From the NCBI GenBank assembly GCA_036250195.1, contig JAVHZZ010000010.1, forward strand, positions 81,761,257-81,825,256: DNA of 64,000 bases, given 5' to 3'. Positions 23,206 through 32,379 of the stretch are shown here, piece by piece; the first letter of the stretch is position 1, and every line of letters begins with the position of its first letter. The notes under the pieces are model-generated. The model did not search any database. It had not been told where the DNA came from and saw only the letters and a program-made list of their open reading frames with translations. The translations under genes were made by a program, and so were the position numbers. The DNA is from Mixophyes australis (Eukaryota; Chordata; Amphibia; Anura; Limnodynastidae).

Positions 23206-23330
23206 GAGTACCGAGCTGAGCAGCTCGGTACTCTCCCGCCCATTCCGAATCCAAGTCAGGCCGAACGTCATTGTGACGTCGTCGGATCTCAGGGCTCGGT
23301 TCTCGCGATACATCAACTTTATAAATACAC
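23206..23330 (+). promoter_or_regulatory. hairpin plus CRE- and TATA-like segment of copy A
   Basis: A perfect 13-bp stem (GAGTACCGAGCTG / CAGCTCGGTACTC) with a 2-nt loop lies at 23206-23233. TGACGTC, a CRE-like word, is at 23274-23280, and TTTATAAATAC, TATA-like, at about 23319. Copy B keeps all three near 40139-40166, 40089 and 40050. This suggests a promoter for transcription across the array into the ORF; that is inference. Confidence 0.5.
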
Positions 23331-23495
23331 GCCTCCACAGCAATCCATCGCCATTTGACAGAGGGAGAGAGCAGGGTGTAGTCATAGGCTAATTAGAGCA
23401 GGGACAGAGAATACAATATTGTTCTTGCAATTGCTCTAACCAAAATCGCTAGTGCAGAGAGGAGGATAGAGGTTTATTATTTTTTCTTCATATTT

Positions 23496-24005
23496 GGCAC
23501 TCCCCAGCGCTTTTGGGGTGTCCCCCATAATTGTGCATAAATATTTCTGGCTGTCAAAAGTCATATCTGTCAGCAGTATCTACTAAATAATTTTTAGCAC
23601 TCCTCAGTGCTTTTGGGGTGTCCTCCCTAATTGTGCATTAATATTTCTGGCTGTCAAAAGTCATAACTGTCAGCAGTATCTACTAAATAATTTTTAGCAC
23701 TCCTCTGTGCTTTTGGGGTGTCCTCCCTAATTGTGCATTAATATTTCTGGCTGTCAAAAGTCATATCTGTCAGCAGTATCTACTAAATAATTTTTAGCAC
23801 TCCTCAGTGCTTTTGGGGTGTCCTCCCTAATTGTGCATTAATATTTCTGGCTGTCAAAAGTCATATCTGTCAGCAGTATCTACTAAATAATTTTTAGCAC
23901 TCCTCAGTGCTTTTGGGGTGTCCTCCCTAATTGTGCATTAATATTTCTGGCTGTCAAAAGTCATATCTGTCAGCAGTATCTACTAAATAATTTTTAGCAC
24001 TCCCC
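23496..24005. repeat. exact 100-bp tandem array upstream of the ORF (copy A)
   Basis: The word GCACTCC recurs at 23497, 23597, 23697, 23797, 23897 and 23997: five full units with a period of exactly 100 bp and few differences. Each contains TTTCTGGCTGTCAAAAGTCA and CAGCAGTATCTACTAAATAA. Copy B has four homologous units with the same period. Confidence 0.95.
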
Positions 24006-24022
24006 AGTGGTTTGCGCTCAGA

Positions 24023-24682
24023 ATGGATTCAAAGCAGTCCACATATGATCTGAATGAGCAACCAGGTTCTGTCACCAGTCCTGATGTTAGTGTTCCCAGT
24101 ACGTCATCTGGCCAAGGCGATGTCAAACAACAGAGTGTTTTCAAATTAGTGCAAAAAACAAAAACCCAAAAAAAATTTACTGTATTGAAACGAAAAAGAA
24201 GTGTAACTGAGCAAAAGTTAAGTGACGATAAAAAAAAAATTGCAAGCATGCCATTCTACACACGCAGTGGCAAAGAGAGAATGAGGCCTTCACCTTTGGC
24301 TATTAGTGGCAGATCCCAAAAAGTTACCCAGCCTACAATTGGTGCACAACTACTGTTACGCGTCAAAGCCGAGCTGCAAGATAACAGTGAGGCATTACAG
24401 GAGAATATTTGCTCTGATTCACAAATGACAACAATCCCTGTGGAGAGTCCATCCAACAGTGGGATGTCTAATCGTGAGCATTCTGCTGATGTGTGCCTTA
24501 ATAGCCCGAGTGTAGCCGGTGATACCCAAATTGAGGATGCCACTTTGGAATTAGAAGAGGATGAGGGGGAGATTTGTGTAGGCGACGAGGGCGCTAATGA
24601 TGATGTTGATGATTATGATGCAGACAGATACCAAATTGCCTTTCTCAATTTCTATTTATATTCTAGATTATATAACGGCTGA
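24023..24682 (+). CDS. unknown protein carried by hAT-like element, copy A (219 aa)
   Basis: I do not recognise this protein. ATG at 24023 follows the last unit of the upstream array; the stop is at 24680-24682. Residues 41-72 are strongly basic with LKRKRS, a plausible nuclear localisation signal. Residues 76-110 (SMPFYTRSGKERMRP...) are well conserved between copies. Residues 171-201 are very acidic. Residues 199-219 are encoded by the first unit of the downstream tandem array. No membrane segment, signal peptide, zinc finger or DDE motif. The inverted copy encodes a homologue of 232 aa with a 13-residue in-frame insertion after residue 154. It may be a transposon accessory or gag-like DNA-binding protein; function not known. 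Confidence 0.6.
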   Translation: MDSKQSTYDLNEQPGSVTSPDVSVPSTSSGQGDVKQQSVFKLVQKTKTQKKFTVLKRKRSVTEQKLSDDKKKIASMPFYTRSGKERMRPSPLAISGRSQKVTQPTIGAQLLLRVKAELQDNSEALQENICSDSQMTTIPVESPSNSGMSNREHSADVCLNSPSVAGDTQIEDATLELEEDEGEICVGDEGANDDVDDYDADRYQIAFLNFYLYSRLYNG

Positions 24683-25120
24683 ATAGTTTTCTATTTTACT
24701 CCTAGTGGAGAGAGGATCTGATGCAGACAGATACCAAACTGCCTTTGTCCATTTCAATTTATATTGTACAGTATATAACGGCTGAATTTATTAGTATTTT
24801 ATACAAGTGGAGGGGGGCCTAGAGAGACAGAAACCAAACTAGCTTTCTCCATGTCAATTAATATTGTACAGTCTATAATGGCTGAATTTTTTAGTATTTT
24901 ATATTAGTGGAGGGGGGCCTAGAGAGACAGAAACCAAACTGGCTTTCTCCATGTCAATTAATATTGTACAGTCTATAATGGCTAAATTTTTTGGTATTTT
25001 ATACAAGTGGAGGGGGGCCTTGAGAGACAGAAACCAAACTGGCTTTTTCCATTTCTTTACATATTTAACTATAAGTGTAGGGTGTAATATACATTCAAAG
25101 ACGATGGCTGCATTGCCAAT
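24617..25120. repeat. about 100-bp tandem array downstream of and overlapping the ORF (copy A)
   Basis: Five units mark GATGCAGACAGATACCAAAT or the variant AGAGAGACAGAAACCAAACT near 24617, 24720, 24820, 24920 and 25020. The first unit lies inside the ORF and provides its last 21 codons and stop. Confidence 0.9.
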
Positions 25121-25443
25121 ATGCATAGATGGAGAGGAAGACAATCTGTTTTGTGTGTAGAATAGGCCTACCAACGAAGAATTAAACTGTTTTTTTGGAT
25201 GATTTATTACCTCAACAATTAGATTACTTGTCTCTAAAACAGTTGGAGCACTAAATTGGGTTAATTTAGGCCCAAAAACATGGATTTTCCAAAAAAATAG
25301 CAAAACAAAACCAAAACCAAAACCAAAACACGCAATGGCGGTTTTGCAAAACCAAAACCAAAACCAAAACACGACGGTAATCCAGATCCAAAACCGAATC
25401 CAAAACCAAAACACGGGGGTCAGTGACCATCTCTAGTTTAAAG

Positions 25444-26320
25444 CACCAATCCAGACAAGACTTTACTACATTGTTACTATTGGTTTTACTACCTTATTCT
25501 TTCCATTTGGGGTTTGCTAAACCTACACTGTGTATAATTAAACATTTTATAGAATAGAAATCAGTTTTAAGAGTTGCCTTGTCTCTTAAGATGTATTTTT
25601 CTTGTTGCAACTATTATGTTTCTTATGTGCTGTATATATCTGTATGTCCCTGGTGGTGCAAGTAGGTGTAGCTATGTGTGTTCAGACACATATTATTCCT
25701 GTAATGCAGCTTGCTGGGTCTATGGTGCTTAGATGGAGAAGTGATTAAGAAGACCCGGGGAGTTAGAGATTAAACTCACATGGTGCACTCCCTGACTTTT
25801 GGGTCAAGTCAAGCAGACAGGAGGCAGTGAAATATGCAACAATATCTTTATCAGTGATTTGCCTAATACAATTTATCTACTTCAGCAAAAGTATAAAAAC
25901 TTTTGAATATAAACCAGACCAACAGGTGGCATGTGAACTTGGGCGGGTGGGATGTGAACTTGCGCGGGTGGTATATCTTTGTTTGCTGGGAAAAAAAGAA
26001 GAAAAAATGCAAAATCGCAATCTTATGACATTTTTAAAACATATCTTCGCTCTATGGGTGTAATTTGTGCATGCGTTTTCCAAGCTCGGCAAAGTCCAGA
26101 AGTGGTACATTGAGTGAAACTCTCTGCAAAAGTTCATCTTATGCTGAAAACAGCTTTGCAACAAACACTTTTTAGGCCCATGATATCAGACACCTGTGGA
26201 ATGGCAAACTCTGCCTAGGCCTAGGCAAAGTCATATTTAGGAAAAGAAGGCTTTTTGAGGACTATACATTCATGCTGCAAAACAAAATAATTTATATTAA
26301 GCTACATTATCACATCAATA
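25444..26320. other. no recognised feature
   Basis: AT-rich sequence with short ORFs. A short direct duplication, GTGAACTTGGGCGGGTGG then GTGAACTTGCGCGGGTGG, is at about 25931-25970. Confidence 0.5.
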
Positions 26321-26322
26321 TA

Positions 26323-27498
26323 CACTATATGGACAAAAGAATTTGGCCACACCTGTTTATTATTGAATTGAGGTGTTTCAATCAGACCCGCTGCCAGTGG
26401 TGTATAAAATCAAGCACCTAGCCATGCAGTCTCCATTTGCAAACATTTGTGAAACAAAATGGGTCGTTCTGAAGAGCTCAGTGACTTCAAGCATGGTACT
26501 GTGATAGGATGCCACCTTTGCAATAAGACAGTTTGTGAACTTTCATCCCTGCTGGATATTCCACGGTCAACTGTAAGTGCTATTATTAGAAAGTGAAAGA
26601 ATTTAGGAACAACAGCAACTCAGCCACTAAGGGGAAGACCACGTAAAATCACAGAGCGGTGTCAATGACTGCTAAGACATATGGTGCGTATAAGTCGCCA
26701 ACGCTCTGCTGATTCCATAGCTTAAGAGTTCCGAACTTCTACTGGCATTAATGTAAGCACAAAAACTGTGTGGTGGGAGCTTAATGGAATGGGTTTCCAT
26801 GACCGAACAGCTGCATGCAAGCCTGACATCAATAAGACCAAAGCACACCAACACTGGAGTGTGGAGCAGTGGAAATGTGTTCTGTGGAGTGATGAATCAA
26901 GCTTCTCTGTTTGGCAGTCAGATGGGCAAGTCTGGGTTTGGCAGATGCCGGGAGAACATTAACTGCCTGACTGCATTATGCCAACTGTTAAGTTTGGTGG
27001 AGGAGGGATAATGGTATGGAGTTGTTTTTCAGGGTTTGGGCTAGGCCCCTTATCTCCAGTGAAAGGCAATCTTAATGCTTCAGCATACCAAGCCATTGTG
27101 GACAATGCTATGCTTCCAAATTTGTGGCATCAGTTTGGAGAAGGCCCTTTTCTATTCCAACATGACTGTGCCCCATTGCACAAAGCAAGGACTTCAAAGA
27201 CATAGTTTTGATGATTTCAACCCCATCGAACACCTTTGGGATGAACTGGAACGGAGATTGCGAGCCAGGCCTTCTCGTCCAACATCAGTGCCTGACCTCA
27301 TAAATGCTCTACAGAATGAATGGGCACAAATTCCCACAGAAACACTCCAACATCTTGTGGAAAGCCTTCCAAGAACAGTGGAAGCTGTTATTGCTGCAAA
27401 AGTGGGACCAACTCCATATTAATGTATTTGAAAACAATGTCATTACAGTCCCTGTTGGTGTAATGGTCAAGCGTCCAAATACTTTTGTCCATATAGTG
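26323..27498 (+). mobile_element. Tc1-like DNA transposon, complete ends, inactive
   Basis: Ends CACTATATGGACAAAAG and its complement TTTTGTCCATATAGTG, flanked by TA on both sides (26321-26322, 27499-27500), the fixed Tc1/mariner target. Length 1176 bp, slightly short for the family because part of the transposase is deleted. Confidence 0.95.
26459..27422 (+). pseudogene. Tc1-family transposase, broken
   Basis: Cut-and-paste transposase that binds the inverted ends. The start MGRSEELSDFKHG at 26459 opens an N-terminal helix-turn-helix (DIPRSTVSAIIRK) followed by the GRPRK box. The catalytic region shows VLWSDESSFS (first Asp), then [11 protein letters not shown] (second Asp) and NPIEHLWDEL (Glu), ending VGPTPY. 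In Tc1 enzymes the last two catalytic residues are 34 apart; here about 20 codons remain, with a stop at 27203-27205 and a frameshift, so some 14 codons including the DWPAQSPDL-type segment are deleted. Further stops follow IIRK and near 26667, and after MPGEH at 26960. No functional product. Confidence 0.92.
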
Positions 27499-27513
27499 TA
27501 CATTCTTCTGCAG

Positions 27514-27717
27514 TGGCCTGGGATTGGCTCCCTGCCTTCTCATGGGATTCTTGGTGGGTTAGGGAAAGGGAATCTTATGGGTTTGGGGAAATGGACAGTG
27601 GAGAATATTGGAGTTCTTGGCCCTCCCACTGGGCCTCCTCCAGGGCCTCCCTCAGGGGTTCCTCCCTACCACCCTGATAATGGCCGTGGAATCAGCGCAA
27701 GTGGAGGCATTCTGTAG
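27514..27717 (+). CDS. candidate terminal exon, Gly/Pro-rich, unidentified
   Basis: A splice-acceptor-like CATTCTTCTGCAG ends at 27513, 13 bp beyond the Tc1 target site. From there a 67-codon frame runs to TAG at 27715-27717, containing GPPTGPPPGPPSGVPP, and AATAAA follows immediately (27719-27724). That combination (acceptor, open frame, polyadenylation signal) is what a last exon looks like. I do not recognise the peptide, no upstream exon is visible, and the Pro/Gly bias could be chance. Only a low-confidence call. Confidence 0.2.
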   Translation, partial: WPGIGSLPSHGILGGLGKGNLMGLGKWTVENIGVLGPPTGPPPGPPSGVPPYHPDNGRGISASGGIL

Positions 27718-27724
27718 AATAAAT

Positions 27725-28035
27725 ATGACACATTAATTTATTTATAATGGTTATCTCTGTCTCACATATACACAGAGACATCCAGATAATGTTAGGTTGC
27801 TAATGTAAAATATCCAATACCACACATGGACCATCATTGGCCAAATAAATACACCTCTACACCACTTTCAAATGGACTTGACCTCGGAGGTTTAGATTAA
27901 TCACATACTGATTCTGAACCATTAGTATTACATAGCAGTCCTTGTGCTTTGTCCAATGAATTCTATTACAAGCCATATTGCTTTGTAACGAGGGGGATAT
28001 AACAGTAATCTTATCTTGAAAATATATATTTTTTT
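27725..28035. other. no recognised feature
   Basis: AT-rich sequence with nothing recognised. Confidence 0.5.
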
Positions 28036-28131
28036 ATTAATTGTGAACTTACGCCTAGCAATATCATCCCTCAATTCGGAGAGGAGCTCTGGTTGCCTCC
28101 TCCTCAGATCGCTCCACCTCTGCTGGAAATA
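28036..28131 (-). pseudogene. possible SANT/Myb-like DNA-binding fragment
   Basis: Minus-strand frame reads FQQRWSDLRRRQPELLSE, then LRDDIARRKFTIN. W-x-D-L-[KR]-R and the following helix resemble the third helix region of Myb/SANT-like domains in Harbinger-associated proteins and their domesticated relatives. Sequence upstream on that strand (to about 28290) has no clean extension in frame, so this is a remnant. Alternative: chance similarity of an Arg/Glu-rich frame. Confidence 0.35.
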
Positions 28132-28572
28132 GACTATTCTGCGCCTGTGGCCGAACCATCACCGAACACAGCTTTACAGCCGTATAGGCATAATTTTCTT
28201 GTTCATTTGAAATGTACCGAACTTCGGGACCAAAGCTCAGCAAGAGAGAACATTGCTGCTCTCTTGTTTGCGAGTGAATTAGACTTTTCAACATTCTCCT
28301 AACTGATTGGTTCTCAGGCCATGTGTGGGCGTAGACATGTCAGTCGCGGATCCCATCTATACCATATCTAAAATGTCTAACTTTCATCTGTAAATCAATC
28401 TTAATAATCATCAGTATCAAGAGGGGTTGAAGTATTGGTACAACTGGTGGTGGAGAGGCTGCAGACTAGTAACCGGCTCTCCACACCAGAAAAAATGCAG
28501 ATCACCGTACAGGTCATTTCCTTGGCTCCAATTTGATGTACGTTGAATGAGGTGAAAAAACAATCGCATTTT

Positions 28573-28580
28573 TTATTAAA

Positions 28581-28624
<44 letters not shown>
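28573..28624. repeat. (ATT)n microsatellite
   Basis: About 16 ATT triplets, uninterrupted except at the right edge. Confidence 0.95.
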
Positions 28625-28627
<3 letters not shown>

Positions 28628-28906
28628 TGTGCTCTGCATACCTAGTACAGTTCTTTGTAAATTTAACAAACCTTAAAAACTTTGTCCAAGCTATGGCAGA
28701 CCAACATCTTTAATAACATTATCGTTCCTACGTTGCCACCTTTTTTAAGTCTTCAAAGTAAGTATAAGCGCTGGGTAGCTTTCTGTTATTAGTATGTGAC
28801 CTTTAGGCTCAATACATTTCTATCTATATGTGTGTCTCCACAAGTCTATTTAAAATATTTGGATAGTAAACATTGCAACATTCTTATCTTTGAACATATC
28901 ACACAG

Positions 28907-29114
28907 GTGGCAGGGATTTAAGCATCAGCTGAAGGACAAAATTCAAGACCACCGCAGGGATGCTAGGGGACAGGCAGTGGTCCCACAGCTGTCTTGAACC
29001 TCAGTCCCCAGGAGACTACGGCATTGGTCTGCACAGACGGTCAGTTGTTGCAGGGGGTGGAGACGATTGACACTGGAGATATCCCTCCCCTAACCACACC
29101 ACTATCCCCCACAG
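28907..29114 (+). pseudogene. exon-like SANT/Myb-type protein remnant
   Basis: A 208-nt block is bounded by an acceptor-like ATATCACACAG (to 28906) and a donor-like ACAGGTAAAT (GT at 29115). It reads WQGFKHQLKDKIQDHRRDA, then after a one-base shift RGTGSGPTAVLNLSPQE. This follows the pattern of Myb/SANT-like proteins associated with Harbinger transposons (W-x-x-x-K...RR...TGGGP...L-[ST]-P-x-E), where the TGGGP motif and the following helix are conserved. The frameshift makes it a pseudogene in this copy. Which gene or element it came from is not resolved. Confidence 0.5.
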
Positions 29115-29399
29115 GTAAATTGCAGATCACAGTTCATACATAAAAATTTCCAATGACTAATTTTTTTGTTTACAGAAATAGAAACACACCCAAAAATAGC
29201 TATTTTTCCCCACAAAAATATACAATTCATATTTTAGCACTTGACAATTTGAATGCAAATGAAACTCCTAAATCCTTTGCACTTGTACTGCAGCCTAGCC
29301 AGACTATGGTAGAATCTGAGCATTGTGTTGAGATTACTATTTTCACAGAAGGTCACTTAATGAATTCAAATGGATGCCTAGCTACAATTCCACTCAAGA
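29115..29399. other. no recognised feature
   Basis: AT-rich sequence. The 232-codon frame starting at 29153 owes its length to running through the MITE that follows and is not a gene. Confidence 0.5.
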
Positions 29400-29407
29400 C
29401 ACAGACG

Positions 29408-29790
29408 CAGGGCCGGATTAACCATAGGGCTAACTGGGCTATAGCCCAGGGGCCTATGGCATCCAGGGGGCCCTTGAAAGTGCTCAGCAGCAGTATTGAT
29501 CGGTCGGGGGCGGGGGCGCCCCTAGCCCGATCAGTGCTGCTGAGCACTTTCACTGCAGTACTTCCCCGGCGCGCTGTAGTCTCCTTAATGTGGAGATCTC
29601 GTGAGTCTCACTCTCACGAGATCTCCTCAGTAAAGAGTGTACAGCGCGACGGGGAAGGAGGTAAGTGCCGGGGGGGGGGGGGGGGCTCGGATCACCGAAG
29701 GGGAGGGGCGGCTCGGATCACGGGGGGGCCCTCATGGGGGAATGGAGGCCCCCTTAGCCCAGGGGCCTCCATTCCCTTAATCCGGCCCTG
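29408..29790. mobile_element. non-autonomous hAT element (383 bp) with exact 8-bp target duplication
   Basis: CAGGGCCGGATTAACC ... CCTTAATCCGGCCCTG, flanked by CACAGACG on both sides (29400-29407, 29791-29798). Two internal palindromes: GAAAGTGCTCAGCAGCAGT versus its complement around 29475-29552, and GGAGATCTCGTGAG versus CTCACGAGATCTCC at 29592-29626. Non-coding. Confidence 0.92.
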
Positions 29791-29798
29791 CACAGACG

Positions 29799-30483
29799 TG
29801 GATGTTATTGAGTCAAACATATGGGTTTTTTTCATTCACTATGTTAATTAAAGATGCAGGAGAGTAGAACTTTGAGGAGGACACCGTGATGTGGAAGAGA
29901 CATAGATGGATGAGGAAGCAGGGGACAGTGTGCACCTGTCCAACATCCAAGATTTCTATAATAAAATCTACCGGGTCCAATCAATTCTTAGAAAATATCA
30001 CACATAAAATCAGCACAACCCTAAACCACATCCTTCACACTTTCCAACACATTGACATTACCCTGACCGGCTCACCGACCTTGTTGCCCAATATGTCACC
30101 ACTAACCCTCCTGACCCAATGCCACATGCTACCACTCCATCTCCTATGACACATGTTTCCTTTCCATCCCCTCTGCCAAATTTCTCTCCCTAGGCCCCAA
30201 TGCACCAAGTTTTCCCTCACTATCCTGTTTCAAAATATTGCCTTATGTTGTCATAGCAGATGTCCATCAAGCCTATTTAAGGCATATTTGGGTGTGGCTC
30301 ACCAGCCAGCCCTTGCTAGATGTAAACCCCTATACCTGCATTTTAATGGTGTGTAAAGCATATAGGTCAGTGTAGGACCTGCATATAATGAGGCGTCCTT
30401 GATGCTGGGATGCAGGCTTAAATGTTTTGATAAAAATATGAACTAATACCTCATTTTGCTAGACACACACAGATATGCAGTGT
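29799..30483. other. no recognised feature
   Basis: Short ORFs only; nothing recognised. Confidence 0.5.
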
Positions 30484-30655
30484 GAAGGATAAGCGCTGAC
30501 AACTGTCTTTTTGTTTTGTATACATATATGGGCATTTATATTGCCATGCAGCTGGTACCATATACAATATAGCATATACCGAGCGCGGGCTTATTTCCAC
30601 GCAGCTGGTACCATATATAATATGGGATTTACCGAGAGCAGGCTTATTCTTTCTC
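30484..30655. repeat. interspersed repeat with a direct duplication
   Basis: Begins AAGGATAAGCGCTGACAA as at 7176. The segment CATGCAGCTGGTACCATATA with the following ACCGAGCGCGGGCTTATT is repeated as CACGCAGCTGGTACCATATA with ACCGAGAGCAGGCTTATT about 60 bp on. Confidence 0.6.
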
Positions 30656-30689
30656 TTTTATTTACTATTCTCCCCAAGTATACCCCGTA

Positions 30690-30950
30690 GCCCCAATGCC
30701 ATCTCCAGCCCCACTGCCCTGTGTTGCCCCACCGTTCTCTATTGCCCAACCGCCCTCTACTGCCCCACTGTCCTCTTTTGCCTAACTGCCTTCTGTTGCC
30801 TCACTGCCCTCTATTGCCTCTCCACTCTTTGTTGCCCCACCACCCTCTGCTGCCCCACCATCAACTGCTGCGCCACTGACCTCTGCTGACCCTCCACACG
30901 CTGTTGCCCTGCTGCACTCTGCTTCTCCGCCACTGTTGCAATCCACATCA
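30690..30950. repeat. imperfect CTGTTGCCCCAC minisatellite
   Basis: About a dozen degenerate copies of CTGCCCTCTATTGCCCCAC-like 18-mers. The Gly/Ala/Glu-rich minus-strand frame over it is a by-product. Confidence 0.75.
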
Positions 30951-31612
30951 CGGGTAACAAGATATAAAGGAAACAGAACCTCGGCTCCAAATGTTGGGCA
31001 AAAAAAATAGTCTCCTTTTTTTATTTCTATTTGCACGTGTGGTTTTGCTTGTCCCTTTTTGTTGCTTGGCTGTTTCCCATGATAGGTAAAAGGAAAGAGT
31101 GGTCTCCAATAATGAGTAACAAGAAAGAAAAAATGAAAAAATATTAGTAATGAGTAACTAAATAAAAATATATAAACGTAAGCATGACATGAAGTTTACA
31201 TGGCATTTTCATGAAATTATAAAGAAAAGCAAAACAAAACTACAAATGTATTGTACTACACAGGCATACATAGTAGACCACATAGGCAAAAATTTTTAAA
31301 GAGTTTAAAGCACAAAACCACAATGCCCATGTATGCAAGCATGTAGGAACTATACAACGTTCACATTTAAAAACGGTCAAGCATTGGTAATGTTCATATT
31401 CATGTTAAAAATGTATGAAAATAATTTGAAAAGCAGGGACAATTACAACATTCGCACAAGTATGCAGTGCTTGTAGAATCTAAATGTATGTACCGACCTC
31501 TTTGGTATATAACAATCCTCTCATCCTCAGCAAACGCTACTATAAACAATCCTTTTGATGAAATGGCACCATAGTAATCTCCTTCTGTCAGTCTTGTTGT
31601 ATAACGAGATGA
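30951..31612. other. no recognised feature
   Basis: AT-rich with nothing recognised. Confidence 0.5.
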
Positions 31613-31676
31613 GTGTGTGCCAGGGCCATCTTAACAACATCATGGGCCCCCGGGCAAAGCAGTGCACCGGGGCCCC

Positions 31677-31712
<36 letters not shown>

Positions 31713-31715
<3 letters not shown>

Positions 31716-32113
31716 ACTATATAAATGCCTAGTGGCGTGTGTGAAAAAGAAAAAACCAAGCTGCAACGCCACCTGCTGGGCAGAGTTATACACTGACCTA
31801 TATATTTCTTGAAGGAGAAGTGACAGTTGGGAGTGGTTGGTGGTTGCCGGGGGTGACAATGGGGAGTTTTTAACACCTTAAGTAGCTTGATGAAGGATGT
31901 GGCGATGAAGATGAAGGATGAGGTGATGGAGAAAAATGATGAGGTGGTGACATGTGGACAAAACCACGTTAAAAAAGGGCGCTTGCGTCGGGAAGTAACG
32001 CTCTTCCCCTGAGGAGGCCTGGGCTAGGCCCAAATGCATGACAAGAACCTTTTTAACACCTTAAGTAGCTTGATTTGACTAGAGTGCATGAGTATCATGC
32101 ACGGGTTAACTTG
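31713..32113 (-). mobile_element. (TA)n-flanked interspersed repeat, copy 3, nested in hAT element
   Basis: Starts CTATATAAATGCCTAGTGGC (the 3' end of the family, reverse orientation) and ends GAGTATCATGCACGGGTTAAC. (TA)n lies on both sides. Compared with copy 2 it has internal deletions and a rearranged middle. Confidence 0.75.
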
Positions 32114-32155
<42 letters not shown>

Positions 32156-32222
32156 TAGATAGATAGATATAGATGTATAGAGATACAGATATAGATATAT
32201 AGAGATAGCGATAGATAGATGT
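32114..32222. repeat. (TA)n / (GATA)n microsatellite
   Basis: TATATA tract followed by GATAGATAGATA and imperfect variants. Confidence 0.9.
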
Positions 32223-32379
32223 ACTTGCTCAGTGACCCTTTAAGGTTTTTTTTTGCAGGTTTTTCTTTTGCAGGATTATTTATTCTAATTAAGAGCCCTG
32301 CCTATGGGGCCCCCTTGCCCGTGGGGCCCCCAGGCACCTGCCCATCATGCCCAATGGAAATGATGGCCCTGGTGTGTGC

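Larger units (their letters stand above)
23149..25435 (+). mobile_element. hAT-like element with unknown ORF, copy A (2287 bp)
   Basis: Ends TAGAGATGG ... CCATCTCTA are inverted, and the element is bracketed by the perfect 8-bp duplication GTTTAAAG (23141-23148 and 25436-25443), which is the hAT hallmark. Order inside: a GC-rich hairpin and CRE/TATA-like segment (23206-23330), a 100-bp tandem array, an open frame of 219 codons, a second 100-bp tandem array, and a terminal block rich in AACCAAAACC. No hAT transposase, BED finger or hATC segment is visible, so it is non-autonomous unless the ORF has a role. A second copy, inverted, is at 37587-40223. Confidence 0.85.
31621..32371. mobile_element. 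non-autonomous hAT element hosting a (TA)n and a nested repeat
   Basis: CAGGGCCATCTTAACAACAT ... AATGATGGCCCTG with the exact 8-bp duplication GTGTGTGC (31613-31620, 32372-32379). Same family as 61554-62017. The interior contains (TA)n at 31679-31712, the nested (TA)n-flanked repeat, then TA/GATA repeats to about 32220. Confidence 0.9.

Noticed and set aside
23496..24005. CRISPR-like regular 100-bp repeat
   Set aside because: Whole units are repeated without variable spacers, and the context is a vertebrate transposon.
24899..25414. 171-codon minus-strand frame rich in Trp and Phe
   Set aside because: It is the translation of the AACCAAAACC-rich end of the hAT-like element and continues through its tandem array; no conservation as protein expected.
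29153..29851. 232-codon forward frame
   Set aside because: It crosses the complete hAT MITE at 29408-29790 including its palindromes, so it cannot be an ancestral gene.
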